Assembly: GCA_945905735.1 (NCBI GenBank)
Contig: CAMDQC010000001.1
Coordinates: 1-64,000, forward strand
Direction of reading: 5' to 3'
Source: Prosthecobacter debontii
GTDB lineage: Bacteria; Verrucomicrobiota; Verrucomicrobiia; Chthoniobacterales; Chthoniobacteraceae
DNA: 64,000 nucleotides
Position numbers and translations under genes: made by a program. Position 1 is the stretch's first letter. Each line of letters opens with the position of its first letter. Below are positions 1 through 10,601 of this stretch, one piece after another. Below the pieces are notes generated by a model, which did no database searches, was not told the DNA's origin, and saw nothing but the letters and a program-made list of their open reading frames with translations.

Positions 1-3000
1 ACCATCGCGCTAGGTTCGGGAACAACCGCGAGTATGCCGGTCGTGGTGAAAGCCGTAGTGTCCCACGTATAGTCGAGCGTCAGGCCGGGCAGGATGAGGT
101 CGGTGCCTACGTTGAATCCCGTTGCGTTGATCGCGCCGCTCCAATCGAGAACGTCAAACGAGTTTCCGGGCACAGGGTTGAATCCGCCGAAGAGGCTCAC
201 TGTGAATGTTCCGTCGAGCGTGAGGTTGGTGACGCCGGCGACTTTGTCAAATTCGCCGGGGTTCGTGCCGCCGATCTCCAGCGTGAGTGCGGATGCGGTT
301 CCGAAGGTGAGCGCGTTGTTAAACGTGAGCGTCCCGGGAGATGCGCCGGGCGAGAGTGTGCCGTTCACCGTCGTCGCGCCGAGCACATTGCCGTTGCCTT
401 TCAGCGTCTGGCCGGTGGCGACGATGAATCCGCCGCTTGCTCCCGCGACGTCGAGGTTTGCAGTAGATTGCACGTCGATGGTCGCGCTGCCGGAAATGGA
501 CCCGGTGATTGCGAGCGTTCCGCCGGATACGATGGTCGGGCCGGTGTAGGTGTTCACGCCGCCGAGGGTTTGTGTGCCGGCTCCGGTTTTCGTGAGCGAG
601 AGCGCCGCAAAACCGTTCACGAGCGTGCCGGAGAAACTGCCGCTTCCGCCCGCACTACCGACTGTGAGGTTTGAGCCAAATGCCGCAGTCGGGAAAGTGC
701 GTACGGTTCCCGAGCCGTTGAGCGCATTGATGGTTTCCGCACCTGACAGCGAGGCGAGTTGAAGAATCGCACCGGAATTAACCGTCACGCTGCTGCCGTT
801 TGGAATCGTCTCCGCCGCCGTCGCGACGCTGGCTTGCAGAATCGTTCCTGCGCCGGTCACTACGATGTCGCCGGTAAAATCATTCGTGGTGGCTTGGAAC
901 GTCGTGCGAGCGCCGCCGGTCACGGTGAGGGTGCCGACGTTGCCGGTGATCCGTCCGTCAATACCGAGGCGGTCGCCAGCGACTTCGCCGCTCAGTGTCG
1001 TCGGGCGGTTAAGCGTCAACGTGCCGGCAAATGTCGAGGCATCTGCGCCGCTGCCGGTGTTGTCTGCACCGATAACTACCGTGCCGCTGCCGAGCGCACT
1101 CACGGTGACCGCATTGGTAATATCCGCGCGCTGCCCGAGGTAAAGCGACGCGTTTGCCGCGGTGTCGCCGATGACGATGGTCCCCGTGCCAAATGCCGTG
1201 CTCGTCGTTCCACGGAGGCGTCCTTCACTCACAGTCGTGCCGCCGCCGTAGCCATTGGCTCCGGTGATTGTTGTGGCTCCCGCACCGAGTTTTAACATCG
1301 CGCCAGTGCCGGTCACGACGTTGGTGAATGTCACGTCGTCTGGACGATTGAGCGCGAGCGTCGCGTTATTCGTGATCGCCCCGCTGATTGCGCCAGCGCC
1401 CGCTGTCGCGCCATCGCCGAGTTGCAGCGTGCCGCCGGAAATCGTCGTGCCACCCGTGTAGTCGTAAGCCACAGGGCTCACGAGAGTGAGCTTTCCGTTG
1501 CCTTGCTTTGTGAGGCCCGTGGTTCCGCTGAGTTTTCCTGCTCCGCCAAATGTGTAGTTCAGCGTCGTGTTGTTCACCGTCGTGCCCAAGGGCGTAAGCG
1601 TTGTGGTGAGATTGACGGTCGTCGTGCCCGTCGCCGTGTCATCAAACGTCGCGCTGTCAGTATTCGTCGCGCCTTGTGCGTATCGCGTGCTCGTGGAAAG
1701 TAGGGATGTCTTCCAGTTGAACGTGCCCGCAGTGTTGCCGCCGTCCGGGTCGATGTCCCAATCACCATTCGTGTTGCCCTGCCATTTTGCCGTCTCCGCG
1801 CCAGAGATGGTCACGTCCACCGAAGTGTTGCCGGAATTGTCCACAAGCGAGCCGCCGACACGGAATGGAAGCGCGAGCGAAAGGCCAGCGTAGCCCGTCC
1901 CGCCGATGCTGCCGGTGTAGTCGAGCAAGGTGAAAGTGCCCGCCGTGAGATTGCTCCCGATCACTCGCAGCGTGGTCGCCGCAGTCGGCGTGAAAGTCGT
2001 CACGTTCAGCATTGGCGCAGTGGGATTTGCGAGCGCACCGTTGTCAAAACGCAGCGTCGCACCGGTGGTGGTTCCTGTCGTCACGGTGCCAACATTAAGC
2101 GTGGTGCCGAGCGTATTCAGCTTCACGCCGAACGTCGCACCGTCGGCCACAGTCACCGTCGTCGCGCCGGTCTGCGCGGGCGTGGTGATGAGCGTGCCCG
2201 AGTTCACGTTTGTCGCGCCAGTATAGGTATTCGCGCCGGTGAGCGTGGTCGTGCCTGTGCCGACGTGGTTCAAAATACCGGCACCCGAAATCACGTTGGC
2301 GATGGCGGCGGTTCCGCTGCGGTCGATAGCGAGGGTGGCGCTATTTGTGATTGGGCCCGTGAGGGAGCCCGTCGCGCCACCCGCGCCTAGAGTCAGCGTT
2401 CCGGCGGTGATGGTCGTTGCTCCGCCAAACGTATTTGTTCCCGCGAGCCGCAAATTTCCCGCGCCTGCTTTGTTCAGCACCATGCCGAGGAAGCTCGGGT
2501 TTTCGTTGATGTTGCCGGTGATGTCCAAATCGACCGGGGCGGTGCCGTCGGCCACGTTCATCGAGTAGGTCGTTACCCCGCCGTTTTTGATGAAAAAGAG
2601 GTTTGTCGAAATCGTATTCGTCAAGTTGCCGCTTGAATTCATCGTCAACGTCGGCCCTGCAACATTGCCGGCGCGAAACCCGCCCGGTCCGCTAATCGTG
2701 CCGCCGTTTTGCAGCGTGAGGTTGTTCATGTAGTTCGTGTCGGAATCGTTGGCTGAAAACGGAGACGAAAAGTTCAGCGTGCCGCCGTTGACCGTCATCG
2801 GCGTGGTGGACTTGATCGTCCAGAGCCGCGTCGCATCCAACGTGCCGCCAGCGTTGATCGTAATCGGCGCTGTAAGAAAATATCCGCGGTCGAAACTATC
2901 GACCGTGTGAACCAGCGAGAGCGTGCCGTTGTTCACCGCGACGCTGGAGATAGCTGCTCCGTTTCCGGTTCCTCCGACCTTATTGAGAATTTGCGTGCCG

Positions 3001-5060
3001 CTGCCGGATTTCACCAGCGCGAGCAAACCAGAGGTGCCGTTCTCGAGTGTGCCGGTGAACGTTCCACTCCCGCCAGCGGAACCGATGGTCAGCGTCGCAA
3101 GTCCGGTTAATCCCTCGTGACGCCGGATCGTGCCCGCACCGGTCAGCGCATTGATTGTCTCGGCGGCTGCTGCAACACCCGCAAGTTTCACGATGGCACC
3201 CGTGCCGATGTCGATGCTGCTGCCATTCGGAATGTGCTCCGTGCCCGTGCCGACGCCCGTTTGCAGCACGGTGTTCGTCCCCGTCACCGCCACATCGCCC
3301 ACAAAATCATTTGTCAAATTTTCGAGTACCGTGCGCTGCCCGCCAGCAAAGGTGAGCGTACCGACGTTGCCCGTGATCTTCCCTTCCCAACTCGTGCGGT
3401 CGGTGCTCGCGGCGGTCATGGTCGTCGCACGGTTCAGCGTGATGAGACCGCCAAAGCTGACATTGCCCGCTCCCGCGCCGGTGGTACTTCCGATGGTCGC
3501 TGTACCGCTACCGCTGGCGCTGACGGTGATGTTTCTTGAGGAACCGACGGAGGTGGTGAGAAAGGCAACATTGTTTGCGCCTGTCCCTGCGTCACCGAGG
3601 GTAATCGTCGCGGTGCCGTAATTCGCGCTGCCTGCGAGGACGGTGCCATTGCTGATCGTGAGTCCTTGGAATGTTGATGAGGAAGGCGAGAGGGTGAAGG
3701 TGCCGGAGCCCTGCTTTACGATCTGGAGCTGGCCATCGTTGTTGTTGAGCTGGCCAGTGTAAGCGGTGCTCGTGTTGTCGCCGCCGATTTTCAGCGTGCC
3801 CACGAGTCCGTTACCCACATTCGACACGAAAACAGTCCCGCTACCCGCAAGGCTGCCGATGGTCTCGGTGACACCACCGTCGAGGCGGAAATGGGCATTC
3901 GTGCCACCCATCGTCACCGCGCTGGTGTTGCCGAGCACTTCGCTCACTGGGAGACGCAGGAAAGTCAGGGACGCGTTCGATATCGCGATGCTGCCGCTGT
4001 GCGAATTGGTGTTGTTGCTGATCTGAAGAAGGCCCTGCACGGTCAATGCACCGCTGCCGGTAAGCTGGCCGGAGAAAGTCGTGTAATCATCAACCACTTG
4101 CCGTCCGAGGATCGTGCCTCCACTCGCGCCGATGGCGATGGCATTTGCCACAGTGACGGCCGCCGCGTTGCGCTCTATCGTGCCGCCATTGAGCGTGACC
4201 GCCGCCGTGCCGAGCGAGTTATTCGCGCCCATCGTGATGCGCCCCGCATTAATTGCCACAGTGCCGGTTATGCCCGTCTGCGCGCCGGAGATCGTCAGCG
4301 CGCCTGCGCCGTTTTTCACCAGCGCACCGCCGATGTTCAGCGTCTGGCCAAGCGTCACGGCATCCGAGCGGTTGTACGTCAAAGTCGCGCCGGTCGCGCC
4401 GGTCACGGTCCCCGTGCCGAGCGCGCCCGTTGTGCCGCCGCCGCCGACAGTAAGCGAGCCAGCAAGCACGTTGGTCGTGCCCGTATAAGTATTGTTGCCG
4501 AGGAAGACGACATTGCTCGCCTGCTCCACATTGAAGTGCCCCGTCTGCGAAATCACCGTCGTCGCGCCAAACGTCACCGTCTTCCCGTTCGTTCCATAAA
4601 CGTGCAGCGTGTTTCCGTTCGTGAAAACGTTCGCGCTCGTGATGCTCAGATCGCCGTTGACGGGATTGAACTCGCCCGTCCCTGTCTGACCGGCATTCAC
4701 GGCCAGATCAAATCCGACAGTCTGCACATTTGTGCTGTAGTTTTCGATTTTTCCGAAGATGTCGAGCGCGCTGCCTGTGAGGCTAAAACTTCCGGCCGTT
4801 GCGTCAAAGATGAGCGAGTGAAAATCGTCGAATGCAGTGTAGTTGTTGAAAGGAGAAAGCCGTGTTGTGCCGGCGAACGTCAAATCAACCAGCGGTCCGA
4901 CAGTCGGCGTGAGGTCGTCGTTCCAGTTGGCTCCGGTACCCCAATTGTCATCGGCCCCACCGCCGTCCCAAATGGTCCCAGCCGACGCCGACTGCGGGAG
5001 AAGGATGAGCGACGGTGCGATTGCGATGAGTGCTGCGATTGAACGAGCGAGCGGTTTCAT
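1..5060 (-). CDS. Autotransporter-associated beta-strand repeat protein with PEP-CTERM signal (3' end outside window)
   Basis: Reads from the ATG at 5058-5060 without a stop to the window edge, so about 1686 codons are visible and the 3' end is missing. The start gives a signal peptide (MKPLARSIAALIAIAPSLIL, cleavage near QSASAG) followed by a WDGGGADDNWGTGANW motif typical of the mature start of autotransporter-repeat proteins. The body is a long run of beta-helix repeats rich in G, T and N (GANTYTGATNVNSGTL, GGVNTYTGPTIVSGGTL). Near the edge come GTLSPGASPGTLTF and finally AVVPEPSAM, the conserved start of a PEP-CTERM sorting domain, whose hydrophobic segment and basic tail would lie just outside. 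Known for the family: Sec export and sorting to the envelope by an exosortase. No specific ligand or activity is visible. The start has no clear Shine-Dalgarno; the frame is confirmed at both ends. Confidence 0.9.
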   Translation of the reverse strand, partial: MKPLARSIAALIAIAPSLILLPQSASAGTIWDGGGADDNWGTGANWNDDLTPTVGPLVDLTFAGTTRLSPFNNYTAFDDFHSLIFDATAGSFSLTGSALDIFGKIENYSTNVQTVGFDLAVNAGQTGTGEFNPVNGDLSITSANVFTNGNTLHVYGTNGKTVTFGATTVISQTGHFNVEQASNVVFLGNNTYTGTTNVLAGSLTVGGGGTTGALGTGTVTGATGATLTYNRSDAVTLGQTLNIGGALVKNGAGALTISGAQTGITGTVAINAGRITMGANNSLGTAAVTLNGGTIERNAAAVTVANAIAIGASGGTILGRQVVDDYTTFSGQLTGSGALTVQGLLQISNNTNSHSGSIAISNASLTFLRLPVSEVLGNTSAVTMGGTNAHFRLDGGVTETIGSLAGSGTVFVSNVGNGLVGTLKIGGDNTSTAYTGQLNNNDGQLQIVKQGSGTFTLSPSSSTFQGLTISNGTVLAGSANYGTATITLGDAGTGANNVAFLTTSVGSSRNITVSASGSGTATIGSTTGAGAGNVSFGGLITLNRATTMTAASTDRTSWEGKITGNVGTLTFAGGQRTVLENLTNDFVGDVAVTGTNTVLQTGVGTGTEHIPNGSSIDIGTGAIVKLAGVAAAAETINALTGAGTIRRHEGLTGLATLTIGSAGGSGTFTGTLENGTSGLLALVKSGSGTQILNKVGGTGNGAAISSVAVNNGTLSLVHTVDSFDRGYFLTAPITINAGGTLDATRLWTIKSTTPMTVNGGTLNFSSPFSANDSDTNYMNNLTLQNGGTISGPGGFRAGNVAGPTLTMNSSGNLTNTISTNLFFIKNGGVTTYSMNVADGTAPVDLDITGNINENPSFLGMVLNKAGAGNLRLAGTNTFGGATTITAGTLTLGAGGATGSLTGPITNSATLAIDRSGTAAIANVISGAGILNHVGTGTTTLTGANTYTGATNVNSGTLITTPAQTGATTVTVADGATFGVKLNTLGTTLNVGTVTTGTTTGATLRFDNGALANPTAPMLNVTTFTPTAATTLRVIGSNLTAGTFTLLDYTGSIGGTGYAGLSLALPFRVGGSLVDNSGNTSVDVTISGAETAKWQGNTNGDWDIDPDGGNTAGTFNWKTSLLSTSTRYAQGATNTDSATFDDTATGTTTVNLTTTLTPLGTTVNNTTLNYTFGGAGKLSGTTGLTKQGNGKLTLVSPVAYDYTGGTTISGGTLQLGDGATAGAGAISGAITNNATLALNRPDDVTFTNVVTGTGAMLKLGAGATTITGANGYGGGTTVSEGRLRGTTSTAFGTGTIVIGDTAANASLYLGQRADITNAVTVSALGSGTVVIGADNTGSGADASTFAGTLTLNRPTTLSGEVAGDRLGIDGRITGNVGTLTVTGGARTTFQATTNDFTGDIVVTGAGTILQASVATAAETIPNGSSVTVNSGAILQLASLSGAETINALNGSGTVRTFPTAAFGSNLTVGSAGGSGSFSGTLVNGFAALSLTKTGAGTQTLGGVNTYTGPTIVSGGTLAITGSISGSATIDVQSTANLDVAGASGGFIVATGQTLKGNGNVLGATTVNGTLSPGASPGTLTFNNALTFGTASALTLEIGGTNPGEFDKVAGVTNLTLDGTFTVSLFGGFNPVPGNSFDVLDWSGAINATGFNVGTDLILPGLTLDYTWDTTAFTTTGILAVVPEPSAM

Positions 5061-5353
5061 AATTTGATTGCGTGATTTGTTGATTTCCTGATCCCAGAAG
5101 AAACACTGACGGCTCCGTCGATTACTCCGGTTTGCAAAAACCGCAACCCCTAAATCCGACATACCGGACACCATTCCAGCTCGGCAGGTAAAGAGTGCTG
5201 CGCTAGGCGGAGCTTTTCGCGTCTCGCTCCTGCGGCGGCGCACATCCTATATGCAGGAGCATATTGCGGTAAACCGAAACTTTTAGTTGCGGGAAGGCGG
5301 GGTTTGTGGGAGTTCGTTGGGGCCGCATCACCACCGGCATTGAGGTTTTTCTT
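5061..5353. other. Divergent intergenic region between two exoprotein genes
   Basis: This 293-base gap separates the leftward PEP-CTERM gene from the rightward CotH/LTD gene, so it should carry both promoters. No convincing -35/-10 pair, terminator, repeat or small gene was recognised. The only clear signal is a GAGG at 5342-5345, eight bases before the ATG at 5354, which decides the start of the rightward gene. Confidence 0.5.
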
Positions 5354-8300
5354 ATGCGCATTATTTGTCTCTCGTTTGCCATGTTCACGGCTGTCGCGAT
5401 GGCCGATCCGGTCATTTCGGAGTTCATGGCGTCGAATCTTACGACGATTAAGGATGGTCACGATAATTACGAGGACTGGATCGAAATCTGGAACCCGGAC
5501 CCGACCCCAGTGGACCTCGCGGGCTGGCGTTTGACTGATAACGCGACCAACCTCGCAAAGTTCGTTTTTCCGTCTTACACGATCACGCCGGGGGGCAGGG
5601 TGGTGGTATTTGCTTCGAACCGCGCGGGCTCTACGGGAGCGGCGACGCATGTGGATCCGCTGGGGTATCGGCACACGAATTTCTCGCTCGCGAAAGCCGG
5701 TGAGTATTTGGCGTTGGTTAAGCCGGATGGGGTAACGAAGACGACGGAGTTTGCGCCGGGTTTTCCGCAGCAGGTGGATGACATCAGCTACGGCCCGCCC
5801 GCGACGGTGGAGGCGTTCACGGGGAGCACGTCGCAGATTCGCTATAAGGTGCCGACGACGACTGCGGATGATGCGGCGTCGCCTAACTGGACGCAGGCGA
5901 CGTTCACCGACACGTCGTGGACGAGCGCGACGGGAAGCGGCGTGGGTTTCGAAGTGGGATCGCCAACGGCTTCGTGGCTGCTCGACGAGGCTGCGGGGGC
6001 GACGAGCGCGGCGGATTTTACCGGAGGAGGACGGTCTGCGGGACTGAACGGGACGGGGCAGACGTTTGGCGTGAGTGGCGCGAATGCAGGGACGGCGACG
6101 GCGGTGCAGTTCAGCGGCGCCGGCGGGTTGACGGTGCCGTTTTCGTCGGCGCTGAATCCGGCAGCGACGTTTACTTTTGCAGCCTGGGTATATCCGACCG
6201 GTGGGAGTGGGCATCGCGCGGTGGTGTCGTCGCGGGTGGGGCCAGCGGGTCAGCAGCGGGGATATATCTTGTATATCACGCCATCGAATACGTGGGAGTT
6301 TTGGACGGGGACGCTGGGGGACTGGGAGGTCACGACTGCGAATACGGCGGTGACGTTTAACGCGTGGACGCATGTCGCAATCACACGCGATTCGACGGGG
6401 ACGAAGCGGCTGTATATCAATGGTGCGCAGGTCGCGGCCTCGCCCGCAAACCTAGCGAATTACGTGGCGAACAACAATACGGCGAACGGCTTTCACCTCG
6501 GCTGCGGCGATGATCTGGGGACGACATTCCGTTTCGTGGGGAAGATCGATGATGCGGGATTTTGGACCTCCGATATCGGATCGTCGCTGGTTAATCAGCA
6601 CCGGACGGGCGGATTGGATACGTTCCCGACTCCGTTGTATCCGGGCCATTTCCAGAGCAACGTGCAAACGCCGATGTTCGGGGTGAATCCGGGGATTTAT
6701 ACTCGGCACACTTTTACGGTGACCGACAAGTCGCGCTACGTGGCGCTGCGACTGCGGGTGAAATACGACGACGGGTATGTGGCCTATCTGAACGGGACGG
6801 AAATCGCGCGGAAAAACTTCGCAGGGACGCGCTCGTTCAACTCGGTGGCAACGCTCGATCGTGCGGAGAATAATGCGGTGGTTTTTGAAGACCTGGACGT
6901 GACGGCGGCCGCTCTGCCCGCGATGGCGAATGGAGTAAACACGCTCGCCGTTCACGGGATGACGTATGTGAATTCCGCGACGGATTTCCTACTGACCCCG
7001 GTTCTCGATGCGACGCTGACTTCCGCTGCGCAACCGCCGGGATATTTCGCAGTGGCAACTCCGGCGGCGGCAAACTCCGGCGGCAATGTAAATCCCGGGC
7101 CGGACATTTCGAACGTCGCACACACGCCGACGCAGCCGGCGGCCGGCGGAGCGTTGACGGTGACGGCTTATGTGAAACCTCGGCTCGCGACCATCGGCTC
7201 GGTGTCGCTGAAATATCGCGTGCAGTACGGTGCGGAATCGGGCGCGATCTCGATGGTGGACTCGGGACCGGTGCCTCTGGCGACGGATGGCTCGCGCATT
7301 TTCACGGGCACGATTCCCGGAACGCACGGCGCGACTGCGCGGCAGATGCTCCGCTATTACGTCACGGCGACAGACACCTCGGCACGAACGTGGCGCGCGC
7401 CGTATCCGGTGGACCTGACGAACGACGACGGCTTATCGCAATCGCCGGAATATTTCGGCACAGTCATCGCGGATGCGACGCTCACGGCATCGATGCCGAT
7501 CATGCAGTGGTTCACCGCCGATGTGGCGAATAGCGACACGCGAACCGGCAGCCGTGCGAGCGTGTTTTACGGCGGGCTTTTCTACGACAACATCTACGTG
7601 CGGCAGCGCGGCGGCTACACGTCGGCGGGCTCGCAGAAGTTTAATTTCAACGCGAAGGAAGGCATCTACGTGAACCCGACGCTCGGCACCGTGGGCGAGC
7701 TGAACATGAACAGCAACGGTGTGGATCCAAATCATTTCCGGGTGAGCCTTGCGTATTCGATGTATCGCGCAGCGGGCCACACTGCGCTGGAGGCGTTTCC
7801 CGTGGCGATGGTGCGAAACGGAACTTCACACCGCATGGCGACGCTCATTGAGCAGCTCGACGAGGATTTCCTAAAGCGCAAGGGCTTCGACAACGACGGT
7901 GCGCTCTACAAATTCGTGCAGCGGCTCGGTGAGGAGAACACTCCTGGAAACGTGGTGGGCGGCGACTACTCGGGCAGCCCGGGCTTCAAGAACGAGAATC
8001 CGATTTACGGCGTGGAGAAGAAAACTCGGACGTACGAGGGCTTTGCAGATTTCTCGGCCTTCACCGCGGGAATCGGTACGGGCACAGCGACGGACAAAAA
8101 GAACTTCCTCTTCAAAAATATGAACCTCCCGAACTTCGTGAACTTCATGGCGGTGCGCGCTTTGATTTCCGAAGAGGACGTGAACCGCAAAAACTTCTAC
8201 GCATTTCGCGACACGATCGATTCACAGGAGTGGTTCCTTTTCCCGTGGGACAAAGACATGACGCTGGGCGTCGGCTACAACACGACCGTCTCCACGAACC

Positions 8301-10036
8301 GCAACAATCCGTGGCAGAGCACGAGCACGTTTTACCACGACCCGACGGCGACCAAGCAGTGGACAGTTCTCTGGCAGCTCGGCTACGACATCCCGGAAGT
8401 GCGCGCAATGGTCGGCCGGCGTCTGCGCACGCTGATGGACACCATGATGGGTCAGGTCGGCGCGACCATTCCCGGAACGACGGTGATGGAGCAAAAGCTG
8501 GAGGAAGTTCGCACGATGTTACTGACGCCGCCCACCGGATTCGCCACAGACGGAAACTATCGCAACCGCGCAAGTTTCGACACGTGGCTCGGCCAGCATC
8601 GTACTGCGCTCTTCACGACTTACGGTCCATCGAGCGGCTACAATATGATTCCGACCGTCGCCAGTGCGTTGCCCGTCGTGACGCTCACAAACGCGGTCGC
8701 CAATCCGCCTGTCGCGACCGCCGGCTACTCGCCGCAAGATCACGAAACCATCGAAATCACGAACGCAAATTCCGAGGATGTGGACATGAGCGGCTGGACG
8801 CTTTGGAACCCCGGTGCGACGTCGCCATTATTCACGTTCCCCGGCGGCACAGTCGTGCCAAAAGCCGCGAGCGCGCCGCTCAACAAGATGAACGTCGTGC
8901 GCAGTCAGCCCGGCTTTCGAAATCGTCCCGGCGCGCCCACGACGGCGGAGTTTGTTGTCGGCGCATACGACGGCCAGCTCTCCGCGCGTGGCGAAACCGT
9001 GCAACTCCGCGAAGGCGCGCTCGTAACTTCGCGGCTCGTGAGCACCTTCAGCACGCCAGCCGCGCCGACTGCCGCCCAACAATCGCTGCGCATCACGGAA
9101 CTCATGTTTGCGCCGACGGCGCCGACGCCCGCCGAACTGCTCGCTGCGCCGGGGACGGTCGCGAGCGACTACGAATACATCGAGCTCCAAAACACCGGCG
9201 TCACGAACCTCGACATCACCGGCGCGAAGTTCACCGACGGCGTGGATTTTGTTTTCCCGACTATGGTGCTTACGCCGGGACAGCGCGTTCTGCTTGTCGC
9301 AAATCCAGCCGCATTTGCCGCGCGTTACGGCGCCGGATTTGCCATCGCTGGAACATTTGGCGACACGCTGGATAACTCCGGCGACCATCTCCGTATCGAG
9401 GACGCAGTCGGCGAAATGGTCCTCGATTTCACCTACAACGAACGCTGGTTTCCTCCCGCTGATACCGGCGGGCGTAGCCTCGTCGTGCGCAGTCCATCGC
9501 CAGACTACGCGACCTACGACCTGCCCACGCACTGGGCTCTCAGCGGCACTGGCGGCGGCACGCCAGGCGGCGCAGACAATGGCGATTTCGCAAATCACTT
9601 CGATGGCTGGCTCTGGGATCATTTCAACGCGGGCGAAATCTATCTCCCTACGTCTGCAAACCCAGCATACACTGTGAACACGGCGCTCGTCGGCCCTGCG
9701 GTCGATGCCGAAGGCGACGGACTGACGAACCTCGCCGAATACGCATTCGGCCGCCAGCCGCGGGTCCACGACAACAGCGCGCTTTCAACCGCGGTCATCG
9801 TGAATGACGCAGGCAACAACTACCTCGCCGTCACATTCAAGCGCCGCCACAAAGCGCTCGATATTTCCTACACGGTGGAAACAACAGACACCCTCGGCGG
9901 AACATGGACGCCGACCACGCAGCAGTTCGGCGGGACCACCAATCTTGGCAACGGCATTGAGCAAGTCACCTTCCGCGATTCGACCCCTCAGGGAATCACT
10001 TCACGTTTCATCCGAGTTCGAGCAGTAATGCCATAG
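5354..10036 (+). CDS. Secreted multidomain protein: lamin-tail domains, LamG, CotH kinase-like domain
   Basis: A 1560-residue protein if translation starts at the ATG at 5354, which has GAGG eight bases upstream and gives a clean signal peptide (MRIICLSFAMFTAVAMA). A longer frame from 5306 lacks such support. Order: lamin-tail domain about 17-110 (ISEFMASN, DWIEIWNP), LamG/concanavalin-like about 200-410, beta domain about 430-560, CotH kinase-like domain about 710-975 (LIEQLDEDFLKRKG, NDGALYK, FLFPWDKDMTLG), further lamin-tail domains about 1125 and 1245, and an EF-hand-like DAEGDGLTNLAEYAF near 1450 before a C-terminal beta module. CotH of Bacillus phosphorylates spore-coat proteins; activity here is inferred from the family only. 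The EF-hand plus C-terminal module resembles the end of the 21.9-29.8 kb giant protein, which suggests a shared export or anchoring tail. Confidence 0.88.
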   Translation: MRIICLSFAMFTAVAMADPVISEFMASNLTTIKDGHDNYEDWIEIWNPDPTPVDLAGWRLTDNATNLAKFVFPSYTITPGGRVVVFASNRAGSTGAATHVDPLGYRHTNFSLAKAGEYLALVKPDGVTKTTEFAPGFPQQVDDISYGPPATVEAFTGSTSQIRYKVPTTTADDAASPNWTQATFTDTSWTSATGSGVGFEVGSPTASWLLDEAAGATSAADFTGGGRSAGLNGTGQTFGVSGANAGTATAVQFSGAGGLTVPFSSALNPAATFTFAAWVYPTGGSGHRAVVSSRVGPAGQQRGYILYITPSNTWEFWTGTLGDWEVTTANTAVTFNAWTHVAITRDSTGTKRLYINGAQVAASPANLANYVANNNTANGFHLGCGDDLGTTFRFVGKIDDAGFWTSDIGSSLVNQHRTGGLDTFPTPLYPGHFQSNVQTPMFGVNPGIYTRHTFTVTDKSRYVALRLRVKYDDGYVAYLNGTEIARKNFAGTRSFNSVATLDRAENNAVVFEDLDVTAAALPAMANGVNTLAVHGMTYVNSATDFLLTPVLDATLTSAAQPPGYFAVATPAAANSGGNVNPGPDISNVAHTPTQPAAGGALTVTAYVKPRLATIGSVSLKYRVQYGAESGAISMVDSGPVPLATDGSRIFTGTIPGTHGATARQMLRYYVTATDTSARTWRAPYPVDLTNDDGLSQSPEYFGTVIADATLTASMPIMQWFTADVANSDTRTGSRASVFYGGLFYDNIYVRQRGGYTSAGSQKFNFNAKEGIYVNPTLGTVGELNMNSNGVDPNHFRVSLAYSMYRAAGHTALEAFPVAMVRNGTSHRMATLIEQLDEDFLKRKGFDNDGALYKFVQRLGEENTPGNVVGGDYSGSPGFKNENPIYGVEKKTRTYEGFADFSAFTAGIGTGTATDKKNFLFKNMNLPNFVNFMAVRALISEEDVNRKNFYAFRDTIDSQEWFLFPWDKDMTLGVGYNTTVSTNRNNPWQSTSTFYHDPTATKQWTVLWQLGYDIPEVRAMVGRRLRTLMDTMMGQVGATIPGTTVMEQKLEEVRTMLLTPPTGFATDGNYRNRASFDTWLGQHRTALFTTYGPSSGYNMIPTVASALPVVTLTNAVANPPVATAGYSPQDHETIEITNANSEDVDMSGWTLWNPGATSPLFTFPGGTVVPKAASAPLNKMNVVRSQPGFRNRPGAPTTAEFVVGAYDGQLSARGETVQLREGALVTSRLVSTFSTPAAPTAAQQSLRITELMFAPTAPTPAELLAAPGTVASDYEYIELQNTGVTNLDITGAKFTDGVDFVFPTMVLTPGQRVLLVANPAAFAARYGAGFAIAGTFGDTLDNSGDHLRIEDAVGEMVLDFTYNERWFPPADTGGRSLVVRSPSPDYATYDLPTHWALSGTGGGTPGGADNGDFANHFDGWLWDHFNAGEIYLPTSANPAYTVNTALVGPAVDAEGDGLTNLAEYAFGRQPRVHDNSALSTAVIVNDAGNNYLAVTFKRRHKALDISYTVETTDTLGGTWTPTTQQFGGTTNLGNGIEQVTFRDSTPQGITSRFIRVRAVMP

Positions 10037-10124
10037 ATTTCGCTGCCACGGGCTGGGGTGGTCTTTTACGACCTCCGAAAATCCCGCCTTCCCTCCCGCC
10101 CATATCGTGCTAACGAAGAGCGAT

Positions 10125-10601
10125 ATGAGCAAACCTCACCCCATTCACGACAAACTAAAAACCATCTCGCTGTTCCATGACTTCACGGACTCGGAGCTGG
10201 AGGAATTCCTCAATCTCGCCGACCCGGCCAGCTATCTCGCTGGCGAAAAGATCGTCTGCCAAGGCGAGTCGGGCAACGCCATGTATTACGTCGCGGAAGG
10301 CAACTGCCGTGTCGTCACCCACCGCGATGGCGACCTCGTGGAACTCGACCGCCTCACCGCAGGCGACATCTTCGGCGAAGTCTCACTATTTGATCACCAG
10401 CCGCGCAGTGCCGATGTGCAAGCCGTCACCGACTGCATCCTGCTAAAGATCAATGAGGGCGTCCTCCGCGCGCTGGCGGCGTTTTTCCCCGCAGCGGCGT
10501 TTAAGTTCCTGCTCGGGATCGCGCAGGAAATGGCACAGCGTCTCCGCCGCACGAATACGCGGTATGTGGACTCGGTGCTCGCTCCGCACGAGCCGAAGTA
10601 A
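10125..10601 (+). CDS. Cyclic nucleotide-binding domain protein
   Basis: A 158-residue protein made almost wholly of one CAP/CRP-type cyclic nucleotide-binding beta-barrel (LFHDFTDSELEEFLNLAD, GEKIVCQGESGNAMYYV, LTAGDIFGEVSLFDHQPRSA, the last being the phosphate-binding cassette with the conserved E and R). No helix-turn-helix follows, so it is unlikely to bind DNA itself; single-domain proteins of this kind usually act as small sensors or regulatory subunits. The start is taken at ATG 10125, with GAAGAG four bases upstream; a GTG at 10107 is the alternative. The stop abuts the stop of the convergent helicase gene with no gap (TAA at 10599-10601, helicase stop at 10602-10604), so the two transcripts must overlap at their 3' ends. 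Confidence 0.85.
   Translation: MSKPHPIHDKLKTISLFHDFTDSELEEFLNLADPASYLAGEKIVCQGESGNAMYYVAEGNCRVVTHRDGDLVELDRLTAGDIFGEVSLFDHQPRSADVQAVTDCILLKINEGVLRALAAFFPAAAFKFLLGIAQEMAQRLRRTNTRYVDSVLAPHEPK

Noticed and set aside
5150-6373. A 407-codon basic frame on the minus strand overlapping the CotH gene
   Set aside because: Arg-rich shadow of the coding strand without any recognisable motif.
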